Assembly (NCBI GenBank): GCA_964390645.1
Contig: CAYMLL010000189.1
Span: 1 to 15,277, forward strand
DNA: 15,277 nt
Source: CAYMLL01 sp964390645
GTDB lineage: Bacteria; Planctomycetota; UBA8108
Direction of reading: 5' to 3'
The position numbers and the translations under genes are program-made. The number at the start of each line of letters is the position of its first letter. The stretch's first letter is position 1. Below the pieces are notes generated by a model. It was not told the DNA's origin and ran no database searches. It worked only from the letters and a program-made list of their open reading frames with translations. This document shows positions 7,446 through 14,588 of this stretch, in pieces.

Positions 7446-9362
7446 CTACTGTCTCGCTATCGGCACGTCGAAGTAGTTCTCGATCTCGAGGGTGTGCATG
7501 CCCCATTCTCCCAGCACGTCCCAGGAGTCGAGGTGGGTCTGCATGGCGACGGTCTCCAGGCCGCGTCCGCCGCGGGCGGCCGCGTCGGCGGAGATCCTTC
7601 CTTCCGCGAGCATCGCGTCGTGGAGCAGCTGCCACTGGTACCACACGACGCTCCCCCACCGCCCGCTCGTGTTGTAGGCCGTGCCCCACTTCGAGAGCTT
7701 CTCTCCGTACCAGCGTGCCTTCTGGCCTGCCATTCCGCTGGCGTCCGTCAGGAAGGCCATTCCCTTGCCATCCGGATCGCTCGCCAGCCGGACGTTGCGC
7801 ACATCGAGCGCTCTGCGTGCCGCGTCGACTCGCGCCTGCAGGTACTGGTCCGCGTCGTACGTCGTCGGGTTGGTGTAATACCGCAGCAGTCCCGCGTGGC
7901 CCCCGCGCTTGTACTCGAGCAAGACGCGGCGGATTTCCGACAGTGAGTTTCCACGCGCTGCATGGCTGAAGCCCATCGAGCACTCGGGGTGCTTTCCGCC
8001 CGCGCGGATCTCCTCGCCCCACTTCCGCAGGTAGCCGCAATTGCCGGGGAAGGTCGCGGCATCGAGCTCCGACGAATGAAGATGGCTGCCGTATTTCTTC
8101 TTCATCGCGGCGGTCACCGGATACCAGGGGATCATCTTGTAGGCGGTCACCCGTCCCCAGTTGCTGCCGTCCGTCAGCCAGGCGTCTGGCCAGCCGGGAC
8201 GGTAGTGCATCGGCCTGCCGGCCTTCGTCCAGCTTCGAGCCATCAGCTTCCATGCGTCGAGCTGCTGCGGATCGAGCTCCTGCTTTCTGACGTGTTCGTG
8301 CCATGCGTAGGCTCTCCTGAGAAGCTCGATGTGCGCTTCGTCAGCGGTCATCAGGTAGAGCCAGGTCAGCAGCGGACCGACCGCGCGTGTCATGGTTCTG
8401 GGGTAGGGCAACTCGATCTCGTAGCCCCTTGCCCGCGCGGGTTTGCCGTTGTCGCGGTACTGCTCCGCCCAGCCGACAACCTCGCCTTCTCCACAATTCG
8501 CCCGGGCGATGAACGGTCCGAGGTTGCCGAGCCCGGCGACGTACTTCCTGTCCCCGGTCATGTGATACATCAGGACCATCATCTGGAACGGGGCGTTGGT
8601 GCCGCCGTCGTTGAACGACGTGCCGTTTCGCACCCCTGTATGACCCGTTCCTCTGCCGCTGAACGTCCACTGGTCCGGCCATCCGCCGGTGCTGCGTTGC
8701 AGCGAAAGCAGGACGTCGGCGCAGCGTCTTGCCGAATCGACGTACTTCCCGTCGCCGGTCAGCTTGTGCGCGTACAGCATGATCCAGAAGGGGCCGTCGT
8801 TGTAGCCGTCCTGGATGCGGACGAAGTCCTCCCCGTAGTTTCCCCAGGGCCAGTGGCCCCTGGGCCACTGTTTCTCCAGGATCAGGTTCGCCCGGGCCAG
8901 TCCCGCATCGAGGTACTTCTTGTCACCGAAGAGTTCGTGAGCCCGGAAGAAAACGACCGCGCCGGCGCGGATACTGTGGACATCTCTGCCGGTGTAGGCC
9001 GTCGGCAGCTTGTTTGCCTGCCCGTCGAGCCACTTCCGGATGTCCGCCTCGCACCGGCTCACCAGCTTGCGGTCGATCTTCGCCAGCAGGTCTCGAAGCC
9101 GCCTCGTCTCGGTCTTGCGCTCCTCGACGGTCAGCTCTTCGTAGTGAACCGTCTCCCCGCCGAACAGACGCGTGCGCTGCTCCCTTGACAGTCCTTCATC
9201 GGAGAGCGCATCGAAGGACAGGTCCCTGTAGTGGCCGATCTTCTCGTCGAAGACCAGGGGGCCCTCGGCCGGCGCCGCGCCGGGAATCCACGTGCACAGC
9301 AGGAGAGAGCCGTAGAGCTTGCACGTCAGGGCCTTCTTCCCGGATACGGTCCGGACTCCCAT
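7446..9362 (-). CDS. Exported PL10-like pectate lyase (Pec_lyase family, alpha/alpha toroid)
   Basis: The 638-residue product carries a signal peptide (KLYGSLLLCTWIPGAAPAEG at ~15-34, cleavage near AAPA). The body shows repeated helical units typical of an (alpha/alpha) toroid (GDKKYLDAGLARANLILE, then GDGKYVDSARRCADVLLSLQ). Its centre resembles family 10 pectate lyases: GGWPDQW at ~226-232, TSFNDGGTNAPFQMM at ~248-262, then GWAEQYRDNGKPARARGYE at ~297-315, the equivalent of the PL10 W-x-Q...PARxYE block. PL10 enzymes cut polygalacturonate by beta-elimination with calcium. I cannot place the catalytic arginine with certainty, and the ~320-residue C-terminal half (to YFDVPIARQ) is not one I recognise. 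The ATG at 9362 (or GTG at 9365) follows GGAGGAGG. The open frame continues far upstream, but that part is arginine-rich and unlike coding sequence. It is divergent from the propeller lipoprotein. Confidence 0.75.
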   Translation of the reverse strand: MGVRTVSGKKALTCKLYGSLLLCTWIPGAAPAEGPLVFDEKIGHYRDLSFDALSDEGLSREQRTRLFGGETVHYEELTVEERKTETRRLRDLLAKIDRKLVSRCEADIRKWLDGQANKLPTAYTGRDVHSIRAGAVVFFRAHELFGDKKYLDAGLARANLILEKQWPRGHWPWGNYGEDFVRIQDGYNDGPFWIMLYAHKLTGDGKYVDSARRCADVLLSLQRSTGGWPDQWTFSGRGTGHTGVRNGTSFNDGGTNAPFQMMVLMYHMTGDRKYVAGLGNLGPFIARANCGEGEVVGWAEQYRDNGKPARARGYEIELPYPRTMTRAVGPLLTWLYLMTADEAHIELLRRAYAWHEHVRKQELDPQQLDAWKLMARSWTKAGRPMHYRPGWPDAWLTDGSNWGRVTAYKMIPWYPVTAAMKKKYGSHLHSSELDAATFPGNCGYLRKWGEEIRAGGKHPECSMGFSHAARGNSLSEIRRVLLEYKRGGHAGLLRYYTNPTTYDADQYLQARVDAARRALDVRNVRLASDPDGKGMAFLTDASGMAGQKARWYGEKLSKWGTAYNTSGRWGSVVWYQWQLLHDAMLAEGRISADAAARGGRGLETVAMQTHLDSWDVLGEWGMHTLEIENYFDVPIARQ

Positions 9363-9372
9363 CACCCGTGGC

Positions 9373-9380
9373 CCTCCTCC
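9373..9380 (-). promoter_or_regulatory. Shine-Dalgarno for the PL10-like lyase
   Basis: GGAGGAGG on the minus strand lies seven bases before a GTG (9365) and ten before an ATG (9362). Either would give the same signal peptide; spacing slightly favours GTG. It argues against the much longer upstream frame being translated as one protein. Confidence 0.65.
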
Positions 9381-9974
9381 AGGCGCCTTCGCGGTGGTTC
9401 TTCCGATGTCGCCGTGCGGCCGCCAGAGATGTGCCGGCGACATCGCGGCGCCGCGACCGGCATCGTCGGGGACGACGAGGGGATTCGCGAGGACAAAAGC
9501 CCTCGAGAGAGGTGGGCGTCCGGCCCGGAAGGCTCGACGCTCACCGCCTCTGCGAGATTCCGGCAGAGGGCCCGTGGCCCGACGATCTGTTCGCGAACGA
9601 CGCGGAGCATGGCCCCGAGAGTGGCGATTCCCACGCTCCGGACGACGGTCGCACGCGGCATCGACCGGGCGACGACGGTGGTCGAGCGACCGTTCGGGAT
9701 CGCGGGCTCCGCGACCCGGCGGCGTCGGTTCTGTCCTCACCCGTGCCGCGTTGCCATGACGGTGATCACGAGCCTGGCGGCGCTCGAAGGGAGTCGTCAC
9801 GGTCGGGCGGGGGGCGACCTCGAGGTGTCGGGGCGGGTTCACTTCGCACGCTCCGCGGTGTAAAACGGACGAGCGTCCGAAGCGGTCGTGAGCCGTGTCG
9901 GCAGAGGGGACCACGGTCGGCTTCCCCGGACCGCAACGCGTCGCCGCCTCCGCGGCACGATCGGAGCTGAATCG
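9381..9974 (+). other. About 600-base gap without a convincing gene, possible coding remnant on the minus strand
   Basis: This stretch lies between two divergent genes. Several open frames cross it on both strands but most are arginine- and proline-rich shadows. One minus-strand piece, about 9742 to 9510, has a coding-like base pattern (GC high at codon positions 1 and 3, lower at 2) and reads ATVVRSVGIATLGAMLRVV and onward. It loses that pattern afterwards, and its frame ends in a TGA that overlaps the lyase ATG as TGATG. A neighbouring minus frame then reads AFVLANPLVVPDDAGRGAAM at about 9500-9440. I read this as a possible frameshifted gene remnant, not a proven one. A small hairpin (TCGCGG/CCGCGA) sits at 9700-9714. 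No promoter with good -35 and -10 boxes was found. Confidence 0.4.
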
Positions 9975-11696
9975 ATGATCCTCCGCGCAGCCTCGAAGTC
10001 CTTCGCGTGGCTGGCCCTGCTGGCTTGCGGGTGCGGCGACGGTGGGCCCGCGCCGTCGTTCGACGAAGGCGCTCCCGCGGTCGAGAGGCTCACCTTCGTC
10101 GACGTCACGGCGACGACAGGGATCGACTTTGTCACGGTCTGCGGCAGCGCGGAGAAGGACTACATCGTCGAGGTCAACGGGGCGGGATGCGCTCTCTTCG
10201 ACTACGACATGGACGGTGACCTCGACATCTTCCTCGTCAACGGCGGTCGGCTGCCGGACGATCCGGAGGGTGCCGGCGCTTCGCCGTCCGATCGTCTGTA
10301 CCGCAACGAGGGTGGTATGCGCTTCACGGACGTGACGCGCGAGGTCGGCCTGCTGGAGAGCGCGTGGGGATGCGGGTGCTGTGTCGCGGACTACGACAAC
10401 GACGGCGACCTCGACCTCTACGTCACGAACCTCGGCGCCGATGAGCTCTGGGAGAACCAGGATGGCAGGTCCTTCGAGGCGGTCGGCGCCCGTTCGGGTG
10501 CGAACGACCCTGGCTGGGGAGCGAGCTGCGCGTTCGTCGACTACGACCTCGACGGGCTCGTCGATCTCTTCGTGGTCGACTACCTCGAGTTCGATCGCGA
10601 GAAGGTGCGGCCACGCGGTCCCGACTCCTGCGACTACAAGGGCCAGAAGATCCTCTGCGGCCCCAAGGGACTGCCGCGGGTGCCGTGTGTGCTCTACCGC
10701 AACCTGGGCGGTGGCAAGTTCGAGGACGTCACCGAGAAGGCAGGCATCCGGACCAAGGACGGCTACGGGCTCGGCGTGGCGGTCGGCGACTACGACGATG
10801 ACGGGCGACCCGACATCTACGTCGCCAGCGACTCGACCGAGAACCTGCTCTTTCACAATCTCGGTGACGGGCGGTTCGAGGAGGTGGGGCTCGATGTCGG
10901 CGTCGCGCGCAACGACGCGGCCATCGCACAGGCCGGCATGGGCGTGCAGTTCGCCTACGTGCGCGATGCGACGCGCGAGGATCTCTTCGTCGTCAACTAC
11001 GAGGACGACACGAACACTTACTACCGCAACGACGGCGGCTACTTCACCGAGACGACATCGGCCACCCGTCTCGGCTCACCGAGCTTCAAGTACCTCGGTT
11101 GGGGGTGCTTCTTCGCCGACTTCGACCTCGACGCGGACCTCGACCTCTTCGTCGCGCAGGGTCACGTGGTCCCGCAGGTCGACAAGGTCACGTCGAGCCC
11201 CGGCTACCGGCAGCCCAACAAGCTCTTTCTCAACGATGGCACCGGGAAGTTCGTCGACGTCACGGCACGGGCGGGCTCCGGGCTCGCGGTGAGCAAGTCG
11301 TCTCGCGGGGCTGCCTGCGGTGACCTCGATGGCGACGGGGACCTCGACATCGTGGTCAACGAAATCGACGACAGGGCGACAATTCTGGAGTGCGTGGGCG
11401 AGCCGCGCGGCCACTGGCTCGGTGTGCGCTGTGTCGGCACCAGGTCGAATCGCTCCGGCATCGGCGCGCGCATCGTGCTCGCGGCTGCCGGCAAGACGCA
11501 GGCGCGGCGGGTGCAGTCGAGCGCTGGCTACGCGTCCCACTGCGAGCTCACGCAGCGCTTCGGCCTCCGCGACTCGACGCAGGTCGACGAGCTTCGCATC
11601 GAGTGGCCGTCGCGCAAGGTCGAGATCTTCACCGTGGATGGCGTCGACAGGATCGTCACCGTCGAGGAAGGCAGCGGGCGCGCACCGTCACCGTAG
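9975..11696 (+). CDS. FG-GAP/VCBS beta-propeller lipoprotein with ASPIC/UnbV C-terminal domain (CRTAC1-like)
   Basis: Starting at the ATG preceded by GGAG (eight bases away), the 573-residue product opens with a lipoprotein signal, MILRAASKSFAWLALLAC, with the lipidated Cys at 18. Six calcium-loop motifs of the DxDxDG type mark propeller blades: DYDMDGDLD ~76, DYDNDGDLD ~139, DYDLDGLVD ~189, DYDDDGRPD ~272, DFDLDADLD ~382, DLDGDGDLD ~450. Each is followed by a hydrophobic strand (IFLVN, LYVTN, LFVVD, IYVAS, LFVAQ, IVVNE). The C-terminus (~480-565, with GIGARIVLAAAGKTQARRVQ and SSAGYASH) is the ASPIC/UnbV domain usual in CRTAC1-like proteins. They are surface proteins thought to bind ligands or matrix; no enzyme activity is implied. 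The mature protein is unusually cysteine-rich (over a dozen). The longer frame to 9888 would hide the lipoprotein signal and is rejected. Confidence 0.9.
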   Translation: MILRAASKSFAWLALLACGCGDGGPAPSFDEGAPAVERLTFVDVTATTGIDFVTVCGSAEKDYIVEVNGAGCALFDYDMDGDLDIFLVNGGRLPDDPEGAGASPSDRLYRNEGGMRFTDVTREVGLLESAWGCGCCVADYDNDGDLDLYVTNLGADELWENQDGRSFEAVGARSGANDPGWGASCAFVDYDLDGLVDLFVVDYLEFDREKVRPRGPDSCDYKGQKILCGPKGLPRVPCVLYRNLGGGKFEDVTEKAGIRTKDGYGLGVAVGDYDDDGRPDIYVASDSTENLLFHNLGDGRFEEVGLDVGVARNDAAIAQAGMGVQFAYVRDATREDLFVVNYEDDTNTYYRNDGGYFTETTSATRLGSPSFKYLGWGCFFADFDLDADLDLFVAQGHVVPQVDKVTSSPGYRQPNKLFLNDGTGKFVDVTARAGSGLAVSKSSRGAACGDLDGDGDLDIVVNEIDDRATILECVGEPRGHWLGVRCVGTRSNRSGIGARIVLAAAGKTQARRVQSSAGYASHCELTQRFGLRDSTQVDELRIEWPSRKVEIFTVDGVDRIVTVEEGSGRAPSP

Positions 11697-11743
11697 CTCC
11701 GGCTCATCCTCGCGGTTCGCGGCGCTGGGCTCGGGTCCCGGGG

Positions 11744-12067
11744 TCAGAACGGCATCAGCTTTGCGAGCAGCGACTCGCGGCCCTGCTCGACGATGCGGAA
11801 CTCGCCCTCGTTCCACCCCTGTCGCAGGGCTGCGAAGAGAAACCACTCGGGGTACTTGGCGCCTTCCCAGCGGACCTCGACATCGTAGGGCTCGGCTCCG
11901 TTGCCCCTGACCTCGGCGACCCTGCCCTTGCGCTGACCGTACTCGATTCTGGCGCCCGGGACGAGCTCGAAGGGGCCGCTCGGTCGGGGCTTCTCGGTGG
12001 CGGGGGCTTCATCGGCCTTGGCGGCGCTCTCGTCCGGCTTGCTGGTCGTCTCTTCGGCTGCGGTCAC
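11744..12067 (-). CDS. Small hypothetical protein with SH3/Tudor-like core
   Basis: A 107-residue minus-strand frame I do not recognise by name. The first ~30 residues are low-complexity (Ala/Glu/Lys/Pro/Thr). Residues ~34-90 look like a compact beta domain: ELVPGARIEYGQRKGRVAEV, then YDVEVRWEGAKYPEWFLFAAL. The pattern of short strands with basic and aromatic residues resembles SH3- or Tudor-like barrels, but that is a guess from shape only. Codon bias in the core clearly favours this strand over the overlapping plus frame. The start is uncertain: GTG at 12067 is the first plausible codon downstream of a non-coding-looking stretch (CTG at 12076 is also in frame), and no Shine-Dalgarno is visible. 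It ends 47 bases from the propeller gene, which converges on it. No signal peptide can be seen with this start. Confidence 0.6.
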   Translation of the reverse strand: MTAAEETTSKPDESAAKADEAPATEKPRPSGPFELVPGARIEYGQRKGRVAEVRGNGAEPYDVEVRWEGAKYPEWFLFAALRQGWNEGEFRIVEQGRESLLAKLMPF

Positions 12068-12225
12068 GGCTGTCAGTTCTGGGTGTCGGTTCGAAGCGGT
12101 ACGGGCGCCGGGCGGGCCGGCTCGGCGACCGTCCGTGCAACTCGGAGCCCCTATCCTACTCGCCCTGCCGGCTTTTTCCAGCCGCTCGCCCGCGGCGAAA
12201 ACGGACCGGGCTCCTGGTACTCGTC

Positions 12226-12234
12226 TGGTACAAT
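12226..12234 (+). promoter_or_regulatory. Candidate extended -10 promoter for the TPR membrane protein
   Basis: TGGTACAAT is the same extended -10 form (TGnTACAAT) seen before the dehydrogenase gene. Transcription would start near 12241 and give a leader of about 90 bases. No convincing -35 is present. Confidence 0.45.
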
Positions 12235-12250
12235 CGAAGATCCCCCCAGC

Positions 12251-12281
12251 GGCCCTTCGCACGTTTCTCGCGTGTCGGGCC
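12251..12281 (+). other. Imperfect leader hairpin
   Basis: GGCCC at 12251-12255 pairs with GGGCC at 12277-12281. The inner arms TTCGCACG and CGCGTGTC pair partly around a TTTCT loop. It lies just downstream of the candidate start of transcription for the TPR gene. It could shape the mRNA leader; no riboswitch family is recognised and chance is possible in such GC-rich sequence. Confidence 0.25.
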
Positions 12282-12329
12282 CCGAGCGTCCTGCGACTTC
12301 CCTTCACCGGATCCCGCCACGAGCTGACG

Positions 12330-13484
12330 ATGAATCGCATGCACCTTGCCCGCGCGGCTCTCGCCTCGACCGTCCTTTTCGCGTGTCTCGTCGCTCCGTC
12401 GTCGCTCCGTGCGAAGGACGACGAGCCAGGTTCCGCTCGCAAGCAACCGGCGACCACCAGGAGCGGTTCGCTCTCCAAGACGCCCGCGACTCGCGGCCTG
12501 CGCTCCGGCGCCGCCGGCACCGGTCGGCGCACACCGAAGCAGATTCCGCCGTCCGCGAAAGGCAAGACCTCGCCGCGCAAGGAGAGCCCTCGTCGGAGCT
12601 TGCTGAAGAAGTCCGATTCGCTGCGAAAGCCCGCCTCGTTCCGGCCCGTCGAGAGTGGCGAGAAGAACGGCAAGACGGAAGCCGGGGCGACGGAAGCCGG
12701 GGAGACGGAAGCCGGGAAGACGGGGACGGAGGCGGACGGGAGCTGGATCGGCGCGGTGGTCGCCTTCTTTGTGGACAACCAGGTGTGGGTTTTCAGCGGG
12801 CTCGGTGTCGTTGTGCTCTTCGTCGTCGGCTGGAAGTTCCTCGGACCGCGGGTGCGCAGGAGGAGTGGTGATCCTTTCCTCGAGCCGCTCGACGACGAGA
12901 TCGAGAGAGGACTCTCCGGGAGCCCGGCCGCCCGTCCTGGTCGCTTCTCGAGCACGCGCCTGCGTGCCGCCGACGTCAACGCGCGGCTATCGGGAAGCGG
13001 CGTGTTGACCGAGGAGGTCGAGACGGATCGTGAGTACGCCTTCGTCATCGATGAGGAGGATCTCAAGCAGAAGGAGATCGATGCGCACACCGGCCGCGTG
13101 TACGCGGACGAGAGCGGTCTCCAGGAGTGCCTGAGCTCGCAAGACCTCGACGGGGCGTGGGAGGCTTACACGAGCGTGATCGAGCGTGACGGCACGGCAG
13201 AGTTCCGCGTCGAGGTGGAGAAGGAGCTCAGCGAACAGCTCCTGCGCACGCAGGATTACGCTCGAGCGGCTCGTGTCCTCGAGCGTCACGTCGCGATGCA
13301 CGCCACCGAGGATGTCGACCCGGACTCGTACTTCAATCTCGGGTACATCCACTTCCAGACGAAGACGGTGAACAAGTCGCGCCGCTTCTTCAAGCTCTTC
13401 ATCGAGAACGACCGCCGTCCCGCGTTCGTGGCTCGGGCGCGACGCATCCTCGATACGCTCGAGGAGGGGCCGTCGCAGAACTGA
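12330..13484 (+). CDS. Exported/membrane-anchored TPR-like protein with basic low-complexity region
   Basis: The 384-residue product starts MNRMHLARAALASTVLFACL, a signal-like segment with possible cleavage near SLRA (25-28). LFAC at 16-19 is a weak lipobox. Residues 30-136 are basic and low in complexity, with three EAG-ending pentapeptide repeats at ~115-129. One transmembrane helix spans about 151-171 (QVWVFSGLGVVVLFVVGWKFLG), followed by basic RVRRRSG. The long linker to the basic positive-inside patch puts the C-terminal part in the cytoplasm. That part (~250-380) holds helical repeats: DLDGAWEAYTSVIER, DYARAARVLERHVAMH, YFNLGYIHFQTKTVNKSRRF, consistent with TPRs. The role is unknown; such layouts often act as membrane scaffolds. 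The second ATG (12339) is an alternative start; no strong ribosome site is seen. Its last codons and stop lie inside a 19-bp tandem repeat. Confidence 0.8.
   Translation: MNRMHLARAALASTVLFACLVAPSSLRAKDDEPGSARKQPATTRSGSLSKTPATRGLRSGAAGTGRRTPKQIPPSAKGKTSPRKESPRRSLLKKSDSLRKPASFRPVESGEKNGKTEAGATEAGETEAGKTGTEADGSWIGAVVAFFVDNQVWVFSGLGVVVLFVVGWKFLGPRVRRRSGDPFLEPLDDEIERGLSGSPAARPGRFSSTRLRAADVNARLSGSGVLTEEVETDREYAFVIDEEDLKQKEIDAHTGRVYADESGLQECLSSQDLDGAWEAYTSVIERDGTAEFRVEVEKELSEQLLRTQDYARAARVLERHVAMHATEDVDPDSYFNLGYIHFQTKTVNKSRRFFKLFIENDRRPAFVARARRILDTLEEGPSQN
12672..12716 (+). repeat. Three 15-bp in-frame repeats encoding xTEAG
   Basis: The 12-base core ACGGAAGCCGGG is repeated three times at a 15-base period, preceded each time by a variable AAG, GCG or GAG codon, giving KTEAG-ATEAG-ETEAG. 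Being a multiple of three, copy-number change would lengthen or shorten the linker before the membrane helix without shifting frame. Confidence 0.85.
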
Positions 13485-13553
13485 GGGGCCGTCGCGGAAC
13501 CGAGGGGCCGTCGCGGAACCGAGGGGCCGTCGCGGAACCGAGGGGCCGTCGCG
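13464..13553 (+). repeat. 19-bp tandem repeat, about 4.7 copies, spanning a gene end
   Basis: Copies start at 13464, 13483, 13502 and 13521, with a 14-base partial copy at 13540. Copies 2-4 are identical (GAGGGGCCGTCGCGGAACC). Copy 1 differs at two bases, and its final T joins the GA of copy 2 to form the TGA stop (13482-13484) of the TPR gene. The array fills most of the gap between two convergent genes. Each unit holds only a very short CCG/CGG stem and no T-run, so it does not look like a standard terminator. Confidence 0.92.
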
Positions 13554-13565
13554 TGGGTGGAGCCC

Positions 13566-14507
13566 TCAGGAGACGGGGCCGAGCCCGCCGTCGACGCCGT
13601 GCTCCGGCGGCGCGTCTCGCCCCAGGTCGCGCAGGAACTCGAGTCCGCGCGCGAAGTCTCCGGCGGCGCGTGCCGCCTCGACGTCGATACAGCCGATCTC
13701 GTGACGCCTCGTCGAGCTCGCCAGAAGTGGCCAGTCGATGTCGCCGGTCCCCGGCTCCAGGTGCTCGTGCATGCCGCGTGCGTCGTGGATCGAGACACCG
13801 TCGGCGTCGTCACCCCGATCGTCATCGCCACGACCGCCATCGTCGCCGCGGACCCCGATGGTCGGCACGTCCAGCTGCTCGGCCGGCCAGCGCGCGGTGT
13901 CGAGCCAGACGCCGAGAGGAGCACCGGCGAGCTCCTCCAGAACGGCCCGGGTTTCCGGGAAGCTCGGCATCTCGGTCGGGCGGCTCGACGGTGTCAGACA
14001 GAGCCGTACGGCGTAGCGATCGGCGTGGTCGAGGAGCCGCGACAGCGTCGACAGATAGGCGCTCATGCGGACCGAGACCTCCGCGTCACGTGCGCCACGA
14101 GTCTGCGGATCGTCGTCGGGTGGGGAGGTCACCGGCATGAAGCCGCGTGGAGCGCCGGACAGATCGAGGTCGACGGTCGGCACGAGGACGCGCGGGATGC
14201 CGAGGCCCTCCGCGGCCTCGAGCGTCGCGAGGCCGCGACGCAATGCTTGACGGCGTTCATCACCACCGGGGTTGCCGAGGACGACGTCCGGTCGCCGGCC
14301 GACCCGGAGGGCTCGCGGGTAGGGCGTGAAGAGGCGGATGGCGAGCGTGCGGTCTCGCGGCACGCAGCGTCGGAGGGCTTCCCAGGTCGGTAGATGGAGT
14401 GGCTCTTCGACGATGACGCCGTCGAATCCGACGTCGAGGATGGCCGAGACCTTCTCCTCGCACTGTCGCGGATCCGCGGCTCGGAGCGCGGCGACAAGGG
14501 TCCTCAT
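13566..14507 (-). CDS. Sugar-phosphate isomerase/epimerase-like TIM barrel (AP-endonuclease 2 superfamily)
   Basis: The 313-residue protein opens with a barrel strand (MRTLVAALRAADPRQCEEKV, then DVGFDGVIVEEP at ~25-36). Later it shows the family's C-terminal pattern: GVWLDTARW ~199-207, VSIHDARGMHEHLEPGTGDIDWPLL ~238-262, and GCIDVEAARA ~272-281. The H-D pair at 241-242 and the pG-x-GdIdW block are typical of xylose-isomerase-like epimerases that bind a divalent metal. The usual His after the LDT strand is replaced by Trp (or displaced), and no clear Glu is visible in the CLTPSS strand (~170-175). Metal binding may therefore be altered. A 17-residue Asp/Gly/Arg-rich run (GDDGGRGDDDRGDDADG, ~221-237) interrupts the barrel before the H-D strand. 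The substrate is unknown. The ATG follows a purine-rich AGAGAAG and is divergent from the acetyl-CoA synthetase gene. It is probably cytoplasmic. Confidence 0.78.
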   Translation of the reverse strand: MRTLVAALRAADPRQCEEKVSAILDVGFDGVIVEEPLHLPTWEALRRCVPRDRTLAIRLFTPYPRALRVGRRPDVVLGNPGGDERRQALRRGLATLEAAEGLGIPRVLVPTVDLDLSGAPRGFMPVTSPPDDDPQTRGARDAEVSVRMSAYLSTLSRLLDHADRYAVRLCLTPSSRPTEMPSFPETRAVLEELAGAPLGVWLDTARWPAEQLDVPTIGVRGDDGGRGDDDRGDDADGVSIHDARGMHEHLEPGTGDIDWPLLASSTRRHEIGCIDVEAARAAGDFARGLEFLRDLGRDAPPEHGVDGGLGPVS

Positions 14508-14588
14508 GTGCTTCTCTTCAGCCTGGAAAACCCGTATATTTTGACCATTCTTCAGCGAGTCTCACTTCCGGGAGAGAGGGAGAGGACG
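14508..14588 (+). promoter_or_regulatory. Divergent intergenic region with AT-rich promoter patch
   Basis: This 81-base gap separates two divergent starts. An AT-rich island at about 14526-14546 (AAAACCCGTATATTTTGACC) stands out in GC-rich surroundings. TATATT at 14535-14540 may be the -10 for acetyl-CoA synthetase; the same patch could serve the minus strand. No good -35 was found on either strand. A purine-rich ribosome site (GAGAGGGAGAGG, about 14574-14585) precedes the ATG at 14589. Confidence 0.4.

Noticed and set aside
6422..7969. 515-codon plus-strand open frame
   Set aside because: It is the shadow of the HEFFH lipoprotein and the lyase, with low-complexity composition and no motif.
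9363..10856. Upstream extension of the lyase frame by ~500 codons
   Set aside because: Most of it is antisense to the propeller gene or Arg/Pro rich; a strong ribosome site and signal peptide place the start at 9362/9365.
12085..12105. GGTTCGAAGC string resembling a tRNA T-loop
   Set aside because: The flanking bases do not pair as a T-arm and no acceptor or anticodon arm can be built around it.
13464..13553. CRISPR array reading of the 19-bp repeats
   Set aside because: Copies are directly adjacent with no spacers, and no cas gene is present.
13557..14393. Plus-strand open frame opposite the isomerase-like gene
   Set aside because: The minus strand carries the recognisable TIM-barrel motifs; the plus frame matters only as potential readthrough of the repeat stop.
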